Source: Grifola frondosa (Eukaryota > Basidiomycota > Agaricomycetes > Polyporales > Grifolaceae). Taken from it: DNA of 64,000 nt. How positions within the stretch are numbered: position 1 is the first letter of the stretch; each line of letters starts with the position of its first letter. Made by a program: the position numbers and the translations under genes. The notes under the pieces were generated by a model. The model saw only the letters and a list, made by a program, of their open reading frames with translations, had not been told where the DNA came from and did not search any database. Below are positions 23,273 to 35,832 of this stretch, in pieces. Where the stretch lies: the NCBI GenBank assembly GCA_001683735.1, contig LUGG01000018.1, positions 434,001 to 498,000 on the forward strand, given 5' to 3'.

Positions 23273-26069
23273 TCAACTGGGCTGCAGACACGCGTTACGA
23301 CATTGTTCAATCTCTTCGACGAGAATAGCCTCGTCCACTGAAAGCCGTTCATACTCCACGACGATGCTATGGTCACACATATCAGCCGGAACGATATTTG
23401 ACAGGAAACGCAGCAGAGTACCCACCTGATATCAATGATAAATTCGAGTCCGTTTAGCATCTGTCTCCAGCGCAGGCAGTCATCCTCCGTTATTCCCCAA
23501 AATTCCCCTCCGTGACCAGAGTGACCCATCCAAGCGTCTTGCCCCTCGAGTGACCAATATCCCCAAGGCCCGTCGTCGCACAGCGCTGGGCCGCCTCCAA
23601 AGAAGTATAGTGTCTGGGGAACAGGACTGCAGGCTTCAACTTGAGCCCTTGACGAGACAAGCTCTGTGCGAAGCATCACCTCTAGCTCTTTGACTGTTAC
23701 GCGCGAATCAACAAGACTTCTCATTCTCGTAAGAAATAGATGCGGACCGATGCGCAGGTCATGGGCGGTCGCGTTATGTGTCGTCACGAGTTGTGTGGCA
23801 TGCTCAAATAGCCATCTCCGTCCGTTAAGTGTGGCACTCTGTGCGCATTGTGAATATCGCATATACAACGCTTGATCGTGCAGGAGATTTTGCACAGTGA
23901 ATCTGAGAGGACGCATGCAGTTAGCTCGCCCTAGGGAACTCGAATGAATTACTGATACCGTTGTCCACCACCAGGTAAGTCCGTAAGGTATGAGATGTAT
24001 CCCCCCGCAATACAGCGTGATGGACTTGATGGAGATGCCAAGAGATGGTAATCGCAGATCTGTTCGGACGGCTTCCACGGTGGTAGGATGCCTGATGGGA
24101 TGGACATCGGTGGGAATAAAAGGACTTTGTTGCCCCGAATCATGAATATTCGGCCGGGGACGGGAATTGGTATCCACCACCAAGCTTGGTACTTCCTCGC
24201 GCCTGACAGATACTGGAACCACAACTCAAGCAGAGTCTCAAGAAAGCAAAGTCGCTTCGAGGGAGACGCAAACCTCCACGCATCATTACTCAATTCTTCG
24301 AGGAGCATCGATCAGCTGGTTTCAAGATCGCGAGTTTGTTTGAACCGCCACTCACCAAAAAAACGACATGTCGACAAGTCTGACGTTTTATAAAGTTGAG
24401 CCGCATGCTGTAGCTGCAGTCACCCTCTGAAACAACTTCCACGAATAATAGCTGACGTACGTAGTGATCATCACCAAGCGATATGGATTCAGACAACATT
24501 TTTCCAACGAACATGTCAAGATCCAAAGAGATTTTTCCTGACTCGTCAACGACGCGAGACAGGTACCGCTGCAAGAAAGTAACTCCATCAGCGAGATATA
24601 CTGGGGTCAATGGAACTGCGTACTGAGCGTGATGATCCAACACTCCAGTGAAACCCTTCGTCTGCTAAATAGGTATATGCGGACTAGTTCCAACCCAAAT
24701 CAATTGACGTCGAAAGTCACTTTAGAGGAAAAGACGACTCGCTCGCACTTGTGCTACCTGCAGATAAACGTATCAATATTCAACAAATTTTCAACCTATG
24801 TTTGCAGACGCTTACAACATTGACGTACAGCGCAATTTTTTGAGCACCTTTCCGGCGTCGCGCGATGTCTTCCACAGTATAGCGTGCTTTAGAACATTGA
24901 ATGATTATCCTGGAGACTACACTTGAATCATGATGTTCCACCATCTGCATGCTTAACGATGAAAGCATGGTGGGTGTCATGTCGCAAGAATCCTAGCGTC
25001 TGGACGATGTTTGGATGCCTGCAGGTAACATGAATAAAAATTGTGCTGACAAGCTTTTACCTACCAATACTTCTTACAAGCCTCTATCTCCGCTTGATAG
25101 CGCACATCCCCCGCTGGAAAACGCTTCACAATTACAACTTGATTACTGGCTCGAATACGTGCTCGATAGAGTACCACGTTTCCGCCCTCCGAATTGTTTG
25201 TACCTTTGATATCATGGGTGACTTCATCCAAGATGATATCATCTCTGCCATACAGCCTCAGCTAATCATGACATATGAATCAAATATGAAAGTGGGAAAA
25301 CATAGATCGCTTACAATACCATCGTACGAGGGTTGGAGCGACGATACGTGGCCAAGGGCGCTCAGAACTTCCTGACCTTGCCGGATGACCCATGCGCCAT
25401 TTTGGATGAGGAGCGTGTCTCTACGTTCTGAGTTTTCAATATGTCTCGTGAGTTTGATATGCATGCTCGAGACATGATGGTCCACAGAAATCGAGGATTG
25501 GATCTGACGACAATTGTGTCAATTTGATAGTTAGGACAAATAAAAAGTAATAGATTACATGGAAGACTTTAACTGCATCTTCGAGCTTGTTCGTCATCCG
25601 TGCCACATCGTCTTCAATTCGATTGCATGCTGTTAGTCTTTTCCAAACAGACTTCTTGGACTGTCGTGTGATGTACCCATCAATTTCTTCGAGAGCACTA
25701 CATCGAATATGAATAGGCGCATAACTCATGGTGACGAGTGACCTATTGACATACCAGAGTAGCGTGGCGATGTCTTCGACATTTGGCCCATCATCACCAC
25801 ACTGATGTTTGCGCAAGGCATCATACACGGTCATTGACAATACAACGGCGCGCTCTGCTAATTCTGCGCATTGCAGTCTACTGCCTTTAACACGCTAGAG
25901 GGCGTAGTGTGAGTTACTCTTAAATTCAAACGCATATATGCGATACGTTGACGTACCTGGGCGGTTTCTGCAATATGTAGGGCCGTTCCAATGACACCCT
26001 TGATCATGGGCACCGGAAGAGCTTCGGCGACCTTCTCGTGACTCTGAGTGCTTCAATCACTTTGTTCAT
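23273..26069 (-). CDS. Four-helix-bundle (MLKL/HeLo-like) plus kinase-like protein, copy A
   Basis: Paralogue of the gene at 35833-38611, same strand. Start ATG at 26069 (MNKVIEALRVT), one missing base, then EKVAEALPVPMIKGVIGTAL to an intron after HIAETAQ; this 38-residue first exon has the same length and layout as copy B. Next come RVKGSRLQCAELAERAVVLS and SKKSVWKRLTACNRIEDDVA..LEDAVKVF, a helical bundle with the I..Y/F..L..A..VF pattern of MLKL_NTD-like domains. A kinase-like N-lobe follows (VVLYRARIRASNQVVIVKRF, WHPNIVQTLGFLRHDTHHAF), then ADGVTFLQRYLSR and DESGKISLDLDMFVGKML, where HRD and DFG are not seen. The C-terminal module has PQTLYFFGGG..PWGYWS and ends LSVDEAILVEEIEQCRNAC. Middle introns are only partly resolved. 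Function unknown; membrane-active signalling is a hypothesis. Confidence 0.65.
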
Positions 26070-26590
26070 CCTGATTGAAGTATGAGGACGTCCGACGGGA
26101 GCTCATCAAGAATGTCTCCACGGGATGCTCAATATAAAAGAAAACCTAAGACCTCGGCGGCTACTGAATGAGAGTTTCCGAGTAGCTCCTTAATATTTGG
26201 GCTAAGGCTGCCTTCTTCAACCTAGTCTTCGCCACTTGCACAGCACCTAGCTTGATATACCGTAAAGTACTGGTAGCTGTCAGTGGGGACACACGGGGAT
26301 CTGACATGCAGCTGGTGGGGCAATATAGCCACCGTGGTAATTGGAGCCAAACCAATGTGCAAGTAAATGTTAACTTGCAAGACGCGAAGCTAAGATCAAG
26401 GTGTTGGTGTGGCTTGCAAAGTGATCGGAGCCCGATGATGCGACAGACGCTCGAGAGACGCCGTGCAGAACGCGCGCATCGATGAGCTCATTCCCATCGA
26501 CAATGGACCCGTTCTATGTGCGCGGCTAGCTTCTGGCGTCGACTGCTACCTCGCACCGTCACAACTCTCGTCTCCACCACGACGTTGGCC
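26070..26590. promoter_or_regulatory. Divergent promoter between copy A and the BTB gene
   Basis: About 520 bp separate the start codons of the minus-strand kinase-like gene and the plus-strand BTB gene. An in-frame upstream ATG at 26516 would extend the BTB protein by 25 residues (MCAASFWRRLLP). Confidence 0.4.
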
Positions 26591-27604
26591 ATGGCGAATG
26601 ACAACACCGTCCCCGCCGAGCATTCCAGTGTTCCTCGCCGCCATCCCAGGTATTGGCTGGAAGATGGCTCTCTAGTCATCCGCTCGCAGAACGATCTGTT
26701 CAAGGTGCACCGCACACTGCTTCATCGGCACTCTCCCGTGCTTTCTTCGCTGCACGGAAAGGACCCAACGACGAGCGAGATCGACGGCTGCCCTGTCGTG
26801 CATATCTCCGAAGATCTGGATGTGCAAAGTGAAGACTTGGAGGCGCTACTTGAGCATCTCTACCACGATGTGTGCGTGCTTCCAGTTGCTTTATTGGATG
26901 ATTGTGAACGCAGTTTGTAGGCCTTTGAGTGCGGATGCACCCTTTCCGCGGGTTGCGTCTATCCTCCGCGTATCTTCCCAGCAGCAGCTCGACTTCCCTT
27001 CAATACATATTCTCGCGCGCAAGAGGTTCGAGAGCATGTTCCCAGTGATCCCGAAGCATTCTTGCATCCCGAACACGCTGACCATGCTCTCACCCTCGCG
27101 ATCGAGTTCGATGTCCGCTCAGTGAGTCTGGTGTCGCCCCACTCAATTAGTCTCAGGTTGACACTCTCACAGATACAGAAGGCGTTGTACTACAGCCTAG
27201 CCACGAATGCCAATCTCGAACATGGAGATGCCGACGGAACGGTCACACCACTATCCTCGCGGCCAAACATCTCTCCAGAGGTCATGGAGCGCTGCACGAA
27301 GCTCCTCAACCAACTTGTTGATCACTTCACACCCATACTCTTCACGGTCGCGACTGCACACCATATGGAATGCACGGACGTATTTGCAGAGGCGTGGATG
27401 CCGCTCGTCATCCAACCCGCGCTAGAGAGCAATGGGCTCTGCTGCCCGCTCGAGACGCTACAGACGATCATCGAGCTCGACTGGGCGGCACACGGGCTGT
27501 GTGCGGAGTGTGTTAAAGATAAGCGGGAGGAATGGCGAGGCGAGCAGCAAGACGTGTGGGACAAGATGGACGAGTGGCTTGGGCTCAATTCCAAGAAGTC
27601 ATGA
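26591..27604 (+). CDS. BTB/POZ domain protein
   Basis: Exons 26591-26871, 26921-27121 and about 27173-27604. The N-terminal BTB fold reads RYWLEDGSLVIRSQNDLFKV, HRTLLHRHSPVLSSLH, then EIDGCPVVHISEDLDVQSED and LEALLEHLYHDVP, the usual order in basidiomycete BTB proteins (W..DG.L.V......F.VHR..L...S..). The second half is helical (SIHILARKRFESMFPSDPEA, HALTLAIEFDVRS, KALYYSLATN) and contains CAECVKDKREEW near the end. One base is missing near 27041 (FESMF to PSDPEA) in a CCC run; with it the exons give 304 residues. BTB domains mediate dimerisation or Cullin-3 binding; the partner is unknown. A transposon-like element begins 12 bp after the stop codon. Confidence 0.85.
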
Positions 27605-27616
27605 CAAGCGTTGAGG

Positions 27617-29017
27617 CCCAGTGAAAAGTCTGGATAAGCAGATCCAGGAATATCCAGCAGATCACGGTTAAGCGCCCGCCGTGATCTGCCTCGATATTCC
27701 GAGGAAAAATGAGACTCCTCGAGATTTGGGTCACGGAATATCCAGGCAAATCCAGGAATGACACATTGTATATATTGGTAAATCACGGCACATCCATGCA
27801 GAACTAGGTACATTTGCGCGCCTCGCGCAGCCTTAATCTGCCACTACGATTCCCGCCCCGGACCCCACCACTCCCGTCCCCGCTCCCGCTCCACCCCACC
27901 ATGCCACATCGCTAGCGGTGCAAAGTGGGCTGAATGCTATCACAGCAGAATGTCAGCTATATATACGACACTATGTGGGTTTTTGTGCACTCACAAATGC
28001 TGTGTTGCGGCGTACTGCCGAATTCGGTCTCAAATGTCGAATTATGCATCTAGGAATGTCGATATATTGTCAGTATATGCTCTCGCCAGATAGATTTGAA
28101 CATGAACATACCAGAAATAGGAAAGTTCGCTCCATGGGGAGATAAGAGCACTGCACGGAGGCCATCAGCACAGTCTACAGGTGCGAAGCACTTCACACAT
28201 ACCATTTAACACCATGTGCTCGAAGAAGGGACTCGGAGACGGTAAATTCGCAGACGTGATGGTCAGTGACAACAACGCCAAGTGCGCAGGTGGCGCACAA
28301 TTCGAGTGCGATATGATTGACATACCTAACACAGGCGACATTGAGTGTGCAGACGGCACACAACTCGAGCTTGACGCGAAGTTTGCGAACGTGACACGAT
28401 TCGTGGACACTCACACTGTGTACGATGCGGCGGCGGCGGCGGCGGTTGTTCGGGATCAAGCCAATTTCTACGGAGAGAGTTTGGCCGGAAGCACGGGAGA
28501 GGATACAGCGAAGACTGACCCTTGTTCTGGTATTCTGTAACTTTCAAGTGCTCACAAGATGGATTCAAGCTAGAAGAGGCAGTCAAGGAGTTACTGAGGA
28601 CATAGAGGTCGAGGGAAGCCCATAGGAGATATAACACAGGATGGTGATAGATAGTGGTAGGGAACAAGTCCGACGGAGGAAGGGCATGCCACGTCAAGAT
28701 ACTTAAGTCACGCGGCGATGCGCTGTCGTTATGTGCAAAGGGAGCGGATGGACAAGACGAAGCAACACAGAGTGTCACGCAATTGCGTAGCGCGCTGCGA
28801 CAGTAGAGGACAGTAGCCTGTTGTGCAAAACAAAGCACGAGCCGGCCGCGAAACACGAACTAGAATCATGTTTGTCGTCTCGACATTGAGTTGACGAGCA
28901 ATGAAGTCAGATCTGACAAGATCTGACAGTGACTTGCCTGGATATGCCGAGGTATCAACGAGGCGCCGTGATCTGCCTCGATATTCCTCGTTCTGCTTAT
29001 CCGGACTTTTCACTGGG
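27617..29017. mobile_element. Non-autonomous TIR element, 1.4 kb, with 7-bp target duplication
   Basis: Both ends carry the inverted repeat CCCAGTGAAAAGTC (then T/C GGATAAGCAG): 27617-27641 and, inverted, 28993-29017. Immediately outside is the same 7-mer GTTGAGG (27610-27616 and 29018-29024), a target-site duplication. Inside the left end is a hairpin, GCAGATCACGG (27657-27667) with CCGTGATCTGC (27679-27689). The motif CCGTGATCTGCCTCGATATT occurs at both ends in the same direction (27679, 28966). The interior has a 119-codon plus frame (28181-28540) with imprecise repeats and a GGC run but no transposase signature. A 7-8 bp duplication would fit hAT, P or KDZ-type elements. It sits in the presumed 3' UTR of the BTB gene. 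Confidence 0.8.
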
Positions 29018-29750
29018 GTTGAGGGCGAACGAGTAAAAATATCATCATTGTGATGTATTATCAGTCATCTCAGATTGTACTAGTATGCATGTAGTCTAAG
29101 GACACGGGAATGGGCAGGAAAAGGAAAACAACCCGTGTGAAGCGCACATAGGGTGGAGGGTGCTGCTTACCCACACTGCGAACATGCGTATAGTTTCAAT
29201 CAAACTATCTGTGGTAGTTTGTCAGTCCGGTATACCCATCTTTCAGAGAGCGGTACCGACATTCGAAACCCCCACTTCACTAACCACACAAACACCCGGG
29301 AGAGCATATTCAGTCCACCACTCGGATTGACGGCAGATGGCCCACTACAGGTGAGTAACCACCAAAATACATTCATGCACGAACCTTCTCAATTCTGCGG
29401 CGCAGCACCTATCAAGATAGTATAAAATAGGAAGAAAACGACCGACCGTACACAGTATAGTATACCAGGCTAAGGGCGTGGAAACATATGCACAAAGAAA
29501 AGAAAAAGGACTTCGCACCGCGTGTAAGCATCTCCCTTCCTTCTGTCCAATAACCCATGAATGCACGACGATGAGCAGAACAAGGATGAGCAAAATGAAG
29601 GTGAACGGAGGGGAGTGTAGATGGATGGGACGGACTGGTGACTCTCCGTTTCCGCCGCATATTTCTTCTGCTCTCCATGTCCGCGACATTTGTCTCCTTG
29701 AGAAGTGATCAACAGTAGGAAGGTAGGCAGACACCTGGACTATAACAGGG
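29018..29750. other. Intergenic, no gene seen
   Basis: 730 bp between the element and the BuGZ stop codon. A long minus-strand frame here is only a continuation of a shifted BuGZ reading. Nothing else is seen. Confidence 0.45.
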
Positions 29751-31287
29751 CTATAAAAAGTCTTCCGCCCTCGCTCTCTTCTTACCCCGCGATTCCTCGT
29801 GAGCAGGCGTACCTTGACCATCGACCTTCTCAGCCGGAGTAGTATGCGCTGCACAATAGTATTTCGGCAACCTGGAGCGTTTCTCATCCTATGGAGCAGT
29901 ATGGAATCAACATGAGGAATACACATATCTAAGCCAAATACATACCACAGAGAAGTTCGGATCCGACCATTTGAGATCTGTAGCCTTCTTGAACGGAGGA
30001 TTGGTTTGCGCCAACGAAGGATTGGGTAATGAGAGTGGCGGAATTTCAGCTGGCTGTGCCGGAGGTGCCGGAGCGGAAACAGTAGAAGCAGGAACAAAAG
30101 TAGGAGCCGAAGGAGGCGCAGAGGGAGGCGAAGCAGAAGCTGGTGGCGGAGGTATGGGAGGCCTGGAGGCCCTGGAGGTCCAGATGGCGGCGGCGGTGAA
30201 GCGGAAAGCACAGGACGGCCAGGCGTCATTGATAGATTGGGTGGCGTTGCGCCGGGAATAGGAGAGAACCCTGGTGGTGGAACACCTGGCGGCGGAACAA
30301 TACCAGGCGGCAGGAATGGAGGAGGAAAGGGCGGACGCACGCCGGGAGGGAAACCTGGGGGTACCATCCCCGGAGGAGGCATTCCTGGGAAGGGAGGCAT
30401 GGGGAATCCGGGAGGCGGGGGACTAAATGTTTGTGTAAGGTTTACATGCAAGGCAGGCAATAGTATGCACACTTACCCCGGCGGCATACCCGGCATGCCG
30501 GGAAAGGGGAATGGAGGTTGTCCTGGGAAACCAGGGGGTAACGCTCCAGGGATGAAAGGGGGCGCACCTGGGGGCATTCCTGGAGGCGACATTACGGGCT
30601 GCGACATCATGGGCGTTGGAGGTGCCGCATAGGCTTGCGGGCACCATAGACTGCACCAGAGACACCTTCAGGAACCGTGGGTACATTTGCTGAGGCGTCT
30701 GAACCGCCCATAAGGGCTTTATGCGCCGCGAGTTGCGCCCTTAGCTCTTCCTCAGTAAGTGGACGGTTCTCGAGTTTGGGTCTCTTGGAAGGTGGCTGGC
30801 TGATAGTCCCTGGGTTAAGACCTAGCTCTATTTCCTTACGGCGCTTGTAATCTGCAACGTCAGGTGCAGGAATACCCTCCATGCCAAAGATTTCTACTTC
30901 ATAGCCATCGCGGCCGGGTAAAGCGTTTTCTATACGTGGAAGACTGAAAACTGTGAGATGAAGTTAACAAATAGAAGATGACGGCTCACTTTTCAGGCTC
31001 GAGCTTGTGAACTTGTTGGATGTGCACTGCCAATCCTCCCGCTGTGTTTAAACGTCGAGGACACATATTACATTTGAAGTGCTTAGCCTTCTGATGCTGC
31101 ATCAAAACTGATATCGAGCAATCAGCTAAAAGTGTACACTGAGATACATTCGGACTCACCCTTCTCATCTTCAAATTCTCGCTCGCAGTACCAGCACCAA
31201 GGACGGATGATCTAGAAGAATTGTTAACATAGCATCAACTGCCCGGGAAAGTCGAACACAAACCTGTTTATTCTTCTTTTTGGCCAT
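29751..31287 (-). CDS. BuGZ/ZNF207-type zinc finger protein
   Basis: Exons: 31287-31264, 31211-31160, 31107-30990, 30943-30477, 30422-29946, 29888-29751. The N-terminus has two C2H2 fingers as in Bu[22 protein letters not shown] then [27 protein letters not shown], followed by the signature [20 protein letters not shown]. The middle is a long Pro/Gly-rich low-complexity region ([20 protein letters not shown]), and the C-terminus reads [31 protein letters not shown]. In animals BuGZ binds microtubules and the checkpoint protein Bub3 and condenses through its low-complexity part; fungal roles are less known and a spliceosome link is also possible. Missing bases near 30633 and 30158 restore one frame of 425 residues. 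The start is fixed by MAKKKNKQ before the first intron. Confidence 0.88.
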
Positions 31288-31559
31288 TGCTTGCTATGTT
31301 GACAGCGATGAGGTGGTAGTCGGACAGCGAGGGGATTGGGTCAGCGATTGCACGCAACCGCAAAGTTTGCGACCGGCCGTATCGGAGCGGAGACTAAATT
31401 ACTGCCGGTCCAATGTGGCGCTAAATACGTGCTGCGCAGTGCGTAACCGCGACCTATTATACGTCGACAACCACGAGGGCTCTTTGGCGCAGGGAACGGT
31501 GCACTCATGACGACGTGAGATTGTTTCTCAACTGACACCACACATCTCACGACGCGACC

Positions 31560-33367
31560 ATGATTGGGCACTCGATACCAGAATATATCTTCATACGGAT
31601 TTCCATCTTCTGCCTCCGTCTCATCGCACCTCTCAGTATCGTGTACATTGCTCTGAGCTTACATGCAGGAGAACTCCTGTACTCTCGGTGGATCGGCATA
31701 TACGCAATCGCGGAAGCCTTTTTTTACCTCTTCGTATACCTGCCTAGAAGCTGGTTATTGCAGAAGGTGAGCCAAATCTGAATGCGGAGGCAATCCTTCT
31801 CGAGATCGCTGTCGAAGGGATGGGGAGTTTTACTCCGCTGTCACCACACGACTCGATTACACTCGGGATCGGTTTCAGCACACAGTTATGGCGCACAAAA
31901 GCGTTAGGGTGTTATTGTTGTTACACAACCACAACCCTGACCTGTGGCCCAATGCTAAATTGATCCTGGCCACTTCTTATTGAGACCATCGTAAGCACCG
32001 CTCATGCATTGGATTTGTGACTCAGCCGGCCACACATCCTCCTCTTCTCTCTCGCAAGGATCGCGAAGAACTTTTTTGCAAATGCTTTGCTCGTATCCGC
32101 GAGACCGGTCTAGCGACCGGATGGTTTTTCTCACCTCCAGCCGACGGTATCAAGCGCGAGAATATGGTAGAATGGCTATTGTGGGCACTGTTCGGTGTCC
32201 ACCTCGATGGTCTTCGTGAAGAGTGGGTAGAAGAGCTGGAAGGATATATCCAAATGATTGAGAAACTCTTGGGTCGTGAGATGGAGAATGGATGGGACAA
32301 GGAAATCAGCTGTATGAAGGTGTCCCTCGACCCCGTCGTTATGTTGCACAGACCATTGATCTGGTATTCTGTAAGTGACCTCCCTCGTCGACTGGTCCAT
32401 TTCAGTTTCATTCACCAATATGAATGTGTAGATTGTTGCTTTTATAGATACAGTCACCGGCCTACAGTTGATGTGGCACGGCTTCAAGCACTTCACTGCC
32501 AGCGGCTGGAATTTTTGCTTTCCTCCCAGACTTTTCACCTTTTTCTCCCGATCATCTCACCACCCCGATCTCGTTTACTGGTATCGGCCACACCGTTCCA
32601 CAACAAAGCACCCTATTCTATTTCTTCATGGTATAGGTGTACGTGTCTGCGAATATTTCATGCCACCCAGCTAACTAAGCCCTCAGATTGGTCTATGGCC
32701 ATATGTTCCCTTCCTCGCAGAGCTCGCCGCCGAAGACCCAGACGTGGGCATCATCGCTATGGAGAATCTTTCGATGAGTATGCGCATGTGCTCCCCGCCT
32801 CCAACCCGCGAGGCCCTCCTCGATGCCATCACATACGTTCTTGACACCCATGACTTTGACCATGTTGTCGTCGCCGCCCACTCTTACGGCACTGTGACTG
32901 CCGCGCACATGCTGCGCGACCCTGCGCTTTCCGAGCGAGTTTCCGCGTGGCTCCTCGTCGACCCAATCCCCTTCCTTCTCCACCTTCCTGCAGTTGCGTA
33001 CAACTTCGTATATCGCCCGCCGCGTACCGCCAATGAGTGGCAGCTGTGGTACTTTGCCAGCCGCGACCCAGATATTGCCCGTGCGCTAGCGCGGCACTTT
33101 TTTTGGGCACAGAACATTCTCTGGAAAGAGGACCTCGTCGGGCGCCGGGTGGCTGTTATCCTGAGCGAGCGCGACCAAATCGTAGATACACTCGAAGTAC
33201 GGAAATATCTTACTGGACAAGACGATCTGAAATTCAGGTGGCGACACAGCGAGGAGGACATGGAGGTACTGTATTACCCTGATCTGGACCATTCGAAGGT
33301 GTTCGATACAAAGGACCTGAGAAAGCCCATGGTGGAAATTATGTTGCGATTTGTGCAGTCTGAATGA
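31560..33367 (+). CDS. Membrane-anchored alpha/beta hydrolase
   Basis: Exons 31560-31766, 32026-32370, 32432-32638, 32687-33367; 479 residues, no frame break. Two N-terminal hydrophobic segments (FCLRLIAPLSIVYIALSLHA; IYAIAEAFFYLFVYLP) predict membrane anchoring. The hydrolase core begins HPILFLHGIGIGLWPYVPFL (oxyanion HG motif). The nucleophile elbow is VVVAAHSYGTVTAAHML (Ser in HSYGT, a G-x-S-x-G variant with Ala/His). The acid is probably the Asp in ILSERDQIVDT and the base the His in YYPDLDHSKVF. Homologues are found across Agaricomycetes with unknown substrate, probably a lipid. The first intron is long (259 nt), so exon 1 is slightly less certain. Confidence 0.85.
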
Positions 33368-35832
33368 GCCAAACACTACATTTTGCTGATTTTCCATGTA
33401 CCTAAAGATCTACCATACTCTGATTTTGAAGTAAATAGAGTTCTATATTTGCCAATTGCCCTCAATATGTACAATATTAATATTGGTGTTTCTCAGGTGA
33501 GGAGGAGGAGGTGTTGGATTGCTTCTGACGGTGATGTAGACTACAACAAATCGGATGCGGTTCGACCAGTAATCTACCCACTATCAACGAACTCTGTTTA
33601 GATCAGCCCCCACATACCACCTGCTGCTAGGTGACGTGTGAGGAGGAGGAGGAGAATGTGACATTTGATGTGACCGCGGACAAATGGTAGCGGGCGCTAT
33701 TTCTACCGAATCTGCGCCTCCAGCGCCAATTTGCAGTCCCAGCGCGCTCCTAAATTTGTCCGGCGTCCTGCTCCCTCTGCACTTGGCTTCAACTTTCTTG
33801 CGTTCTCTTGCACTCAATTGCCTCGGACTTTGTGTAAGATTTGATGTTGTACATTCGTACATACTTTCGAAACAAAAAGACTTTTTTTGTCGTCTTCAAT
33901 ACTTGCTCTGATAAGTATGTTTTGGATATGTCGGGGTCCCTCTTGGAAATCGCGCACGCGCAGCTTACGTAATCATGCGGGGGACGGTCAATCTGACGGG
34001 CTTCAGCCCTTCCTCTCATCTAGTTGTGTGCACGGTACTCAGCGAGGGAGAGTTGGACAGGCTCCAGCAGATGTTTCACTATGTTTTATCGATGTGGCTT
34101 GGTCGAAGAAATAATTTCCGGTGAGGTGTCTTGTTAAGGTTTGCATTTACTCACTGCGCATTTAGCCGAACTCAGCTCTACATCCAACGACGCCGCAGAG
34201 GATCCTTCTTGTACGCCTCTTGTAGGTTGTTTTTCTGAAGGTTTGGGAAATTTTCCTTCGAAGCGGATTGGAGTATAAGCATCGCCCCATTCATTGGATT
34301 GTGGCCAGGGGCTGTTCCAATTGCTTGGACATACTGAATCGCTTTGACACCTTGCGCTAATATATTTCCTTGGGCCTTCATTATTTGCCGCAGGCTCTGA
34401 ATTTCTTGGCGCTCCTCGCTTGTGCCGGTGCTTTGGCAGTCTGAAAATTGGGCAGTGTTTCTTCATTGTACGTTGCCGATGCTTTCGTGGCCTGTATTCA
34501 TGTGGCTAGCAGTGACTCATAATTCTATTTCTTAGGGTCGATCATGCCTGTGGATCGCTATTGTTTTGAGATATAGCCACATATGAAGAAAGCGTGCGTG
34601 TTTCGTCCGACCTTGCAAAGTGGCGTGTGTGACCGGATTCGTGTTTTCTTTTCCTAGACACTCAGCTTAACTCGTAAGCTGTGGATTCTTCTGAGTCCAG
34701 CTGTTGCCGCTCTTCTATGAGGCACGAATTTGAGCATTTCGCAAGCACGTTTTATTACGACGTTGACATTTTGCCGCTTTTGCGCTGAGGACGGAATTAG
34801 AACAATCGCTCGCCCATAGTGGCAATCTTGTCGTTAAGCATTTGGTCAAAGCACACTGACGTGCAGTATATATGCGTCTCAAATAGTCACTGGCACCATC
34901 CTAGGTGCAAGATTTCCTCCGTGAATCCAAGCATTCCCATCTTCTCGTTCCATACTACTCCATGTCGTCAACTCATCTGTCGTATAGCCGGTGCAGCATC
35001 TGCAAAATACAGGTGACAGACGGCAAAGTGTTATGTATTCACAGTCATCATGGTTCGTCAACTTCCTATTCACTCCCAAAACTTGCCCTGGCTAATCTAC
35101 TGGTTGTTTTTCAGTTTTATGCGCAACGTAAGCAGAGGTTTGAATTGCATTGTCCTGGTCCTAACGCTCACTGTATCCTTAGATGTATTGAACATACTCG
35201 ACGCGCATCTTTTGAATGCCCTGCATGTGCCTCGTCTCCATACGCCACCGACCTCTACTGCAGATCTTCCATTTATGGCTGCCTGTACGTATTGCAAGAG
35301 GGCTCATTTGAAAGTCCACAAGCGAGATATGTACAATTTTTGAACCATCTCCGGGGGGTGAGAATGTCCTTCTATGTGCAGCCAACAGATATTGATCAAC
35401 TTTTTACAATCAGTGTAAGATCTATATGGCTATAGGCGCAAGGCACAGAGGCCAGAGAGAGCGTTATGTGCAATGAACTTAATTGCGTCGGACAGCCCTC
35501 TGTACAGGCTGGGACCTCCCGCAAGATTATCAAGTAGAACGTCAGCATAGTCCCGAACGCTTTGTCAAGCTTCCACGGCCTGAGCGATCGGTCAAGATTG
35601 TGGCGCGTGTTTTCCAAATACATCTTCGAGTTTCAGCACCTTCGCATTACCTTCGCCCGTAGTAAATTGTAATGTTATGTGATTATTTTATCACGTGTGT
35701 TATGTATGGAACGTCAGATGAAGTCGCAATCCTTTTACTTATGCATCTTCAGGCGTCGCCGGATCAAAAAGCCATACATCACAACATGTCTCAATGATCG
35801 CCAACCAATTTGTGATTCACAGCTACGTAACT
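33368..35832. other. Intergenic 2.5 kb, largely empty
   Basis: Mostly short frames. Apart from the possible coiled-coil fragment at 34178-34466, a plus frame at 34905-35435 has scattered Cys and His (SRCSICKIQ, ECPACAS) but no consistent RING or zinc pattern. Not annotated as genes. Confidence 0.4.
34178..34466 (-). CDS. Possible coiled-coil protein fragment
   Basis: One minus-strand frame reads EERQEIQSLRQIMKAQGNIL, then AQGVKAIQYVQAIGTAPGHN and ENFPNLQKNNLQEAYKKDPL, ending at a stop at 34178. The heptad-like hydrophobic spacing and natural composition suggest real or formerly real protein sequence. No start, no partner exons and no family are recognised; it could be a gene relic. Confidence 0.3.

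Noticed and set aside
27673..27700. Solo LTR explanation for the repeated CCGTGATCTGCCTCGATATT motif at 27679 and 28966
   Set aside because: The outer ends are inverted, not direct, and are flanked by a 7-bp duplication, which fits a DNA transposon and not an LTR pair.
29345..29950. Extension of the BuGZ reading frame to 29345
   Set aside because: It follows a shifted frame; restoring one base near 30158 gives a natural C-terminus ending at 29751.
29971..30632. Gly-rich plus-strand frames resembling a glycine-rich or collagen-like protein
   Set aside because: They are the complement of the Pro-rich low-complexity region of BuGZ on the minus strand.
34905..35435. Possible RING-like protein (CSICK, ECPACAS)
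   Set aside because: Cys/His spacing does not form a complete RING and no splice model gives one.
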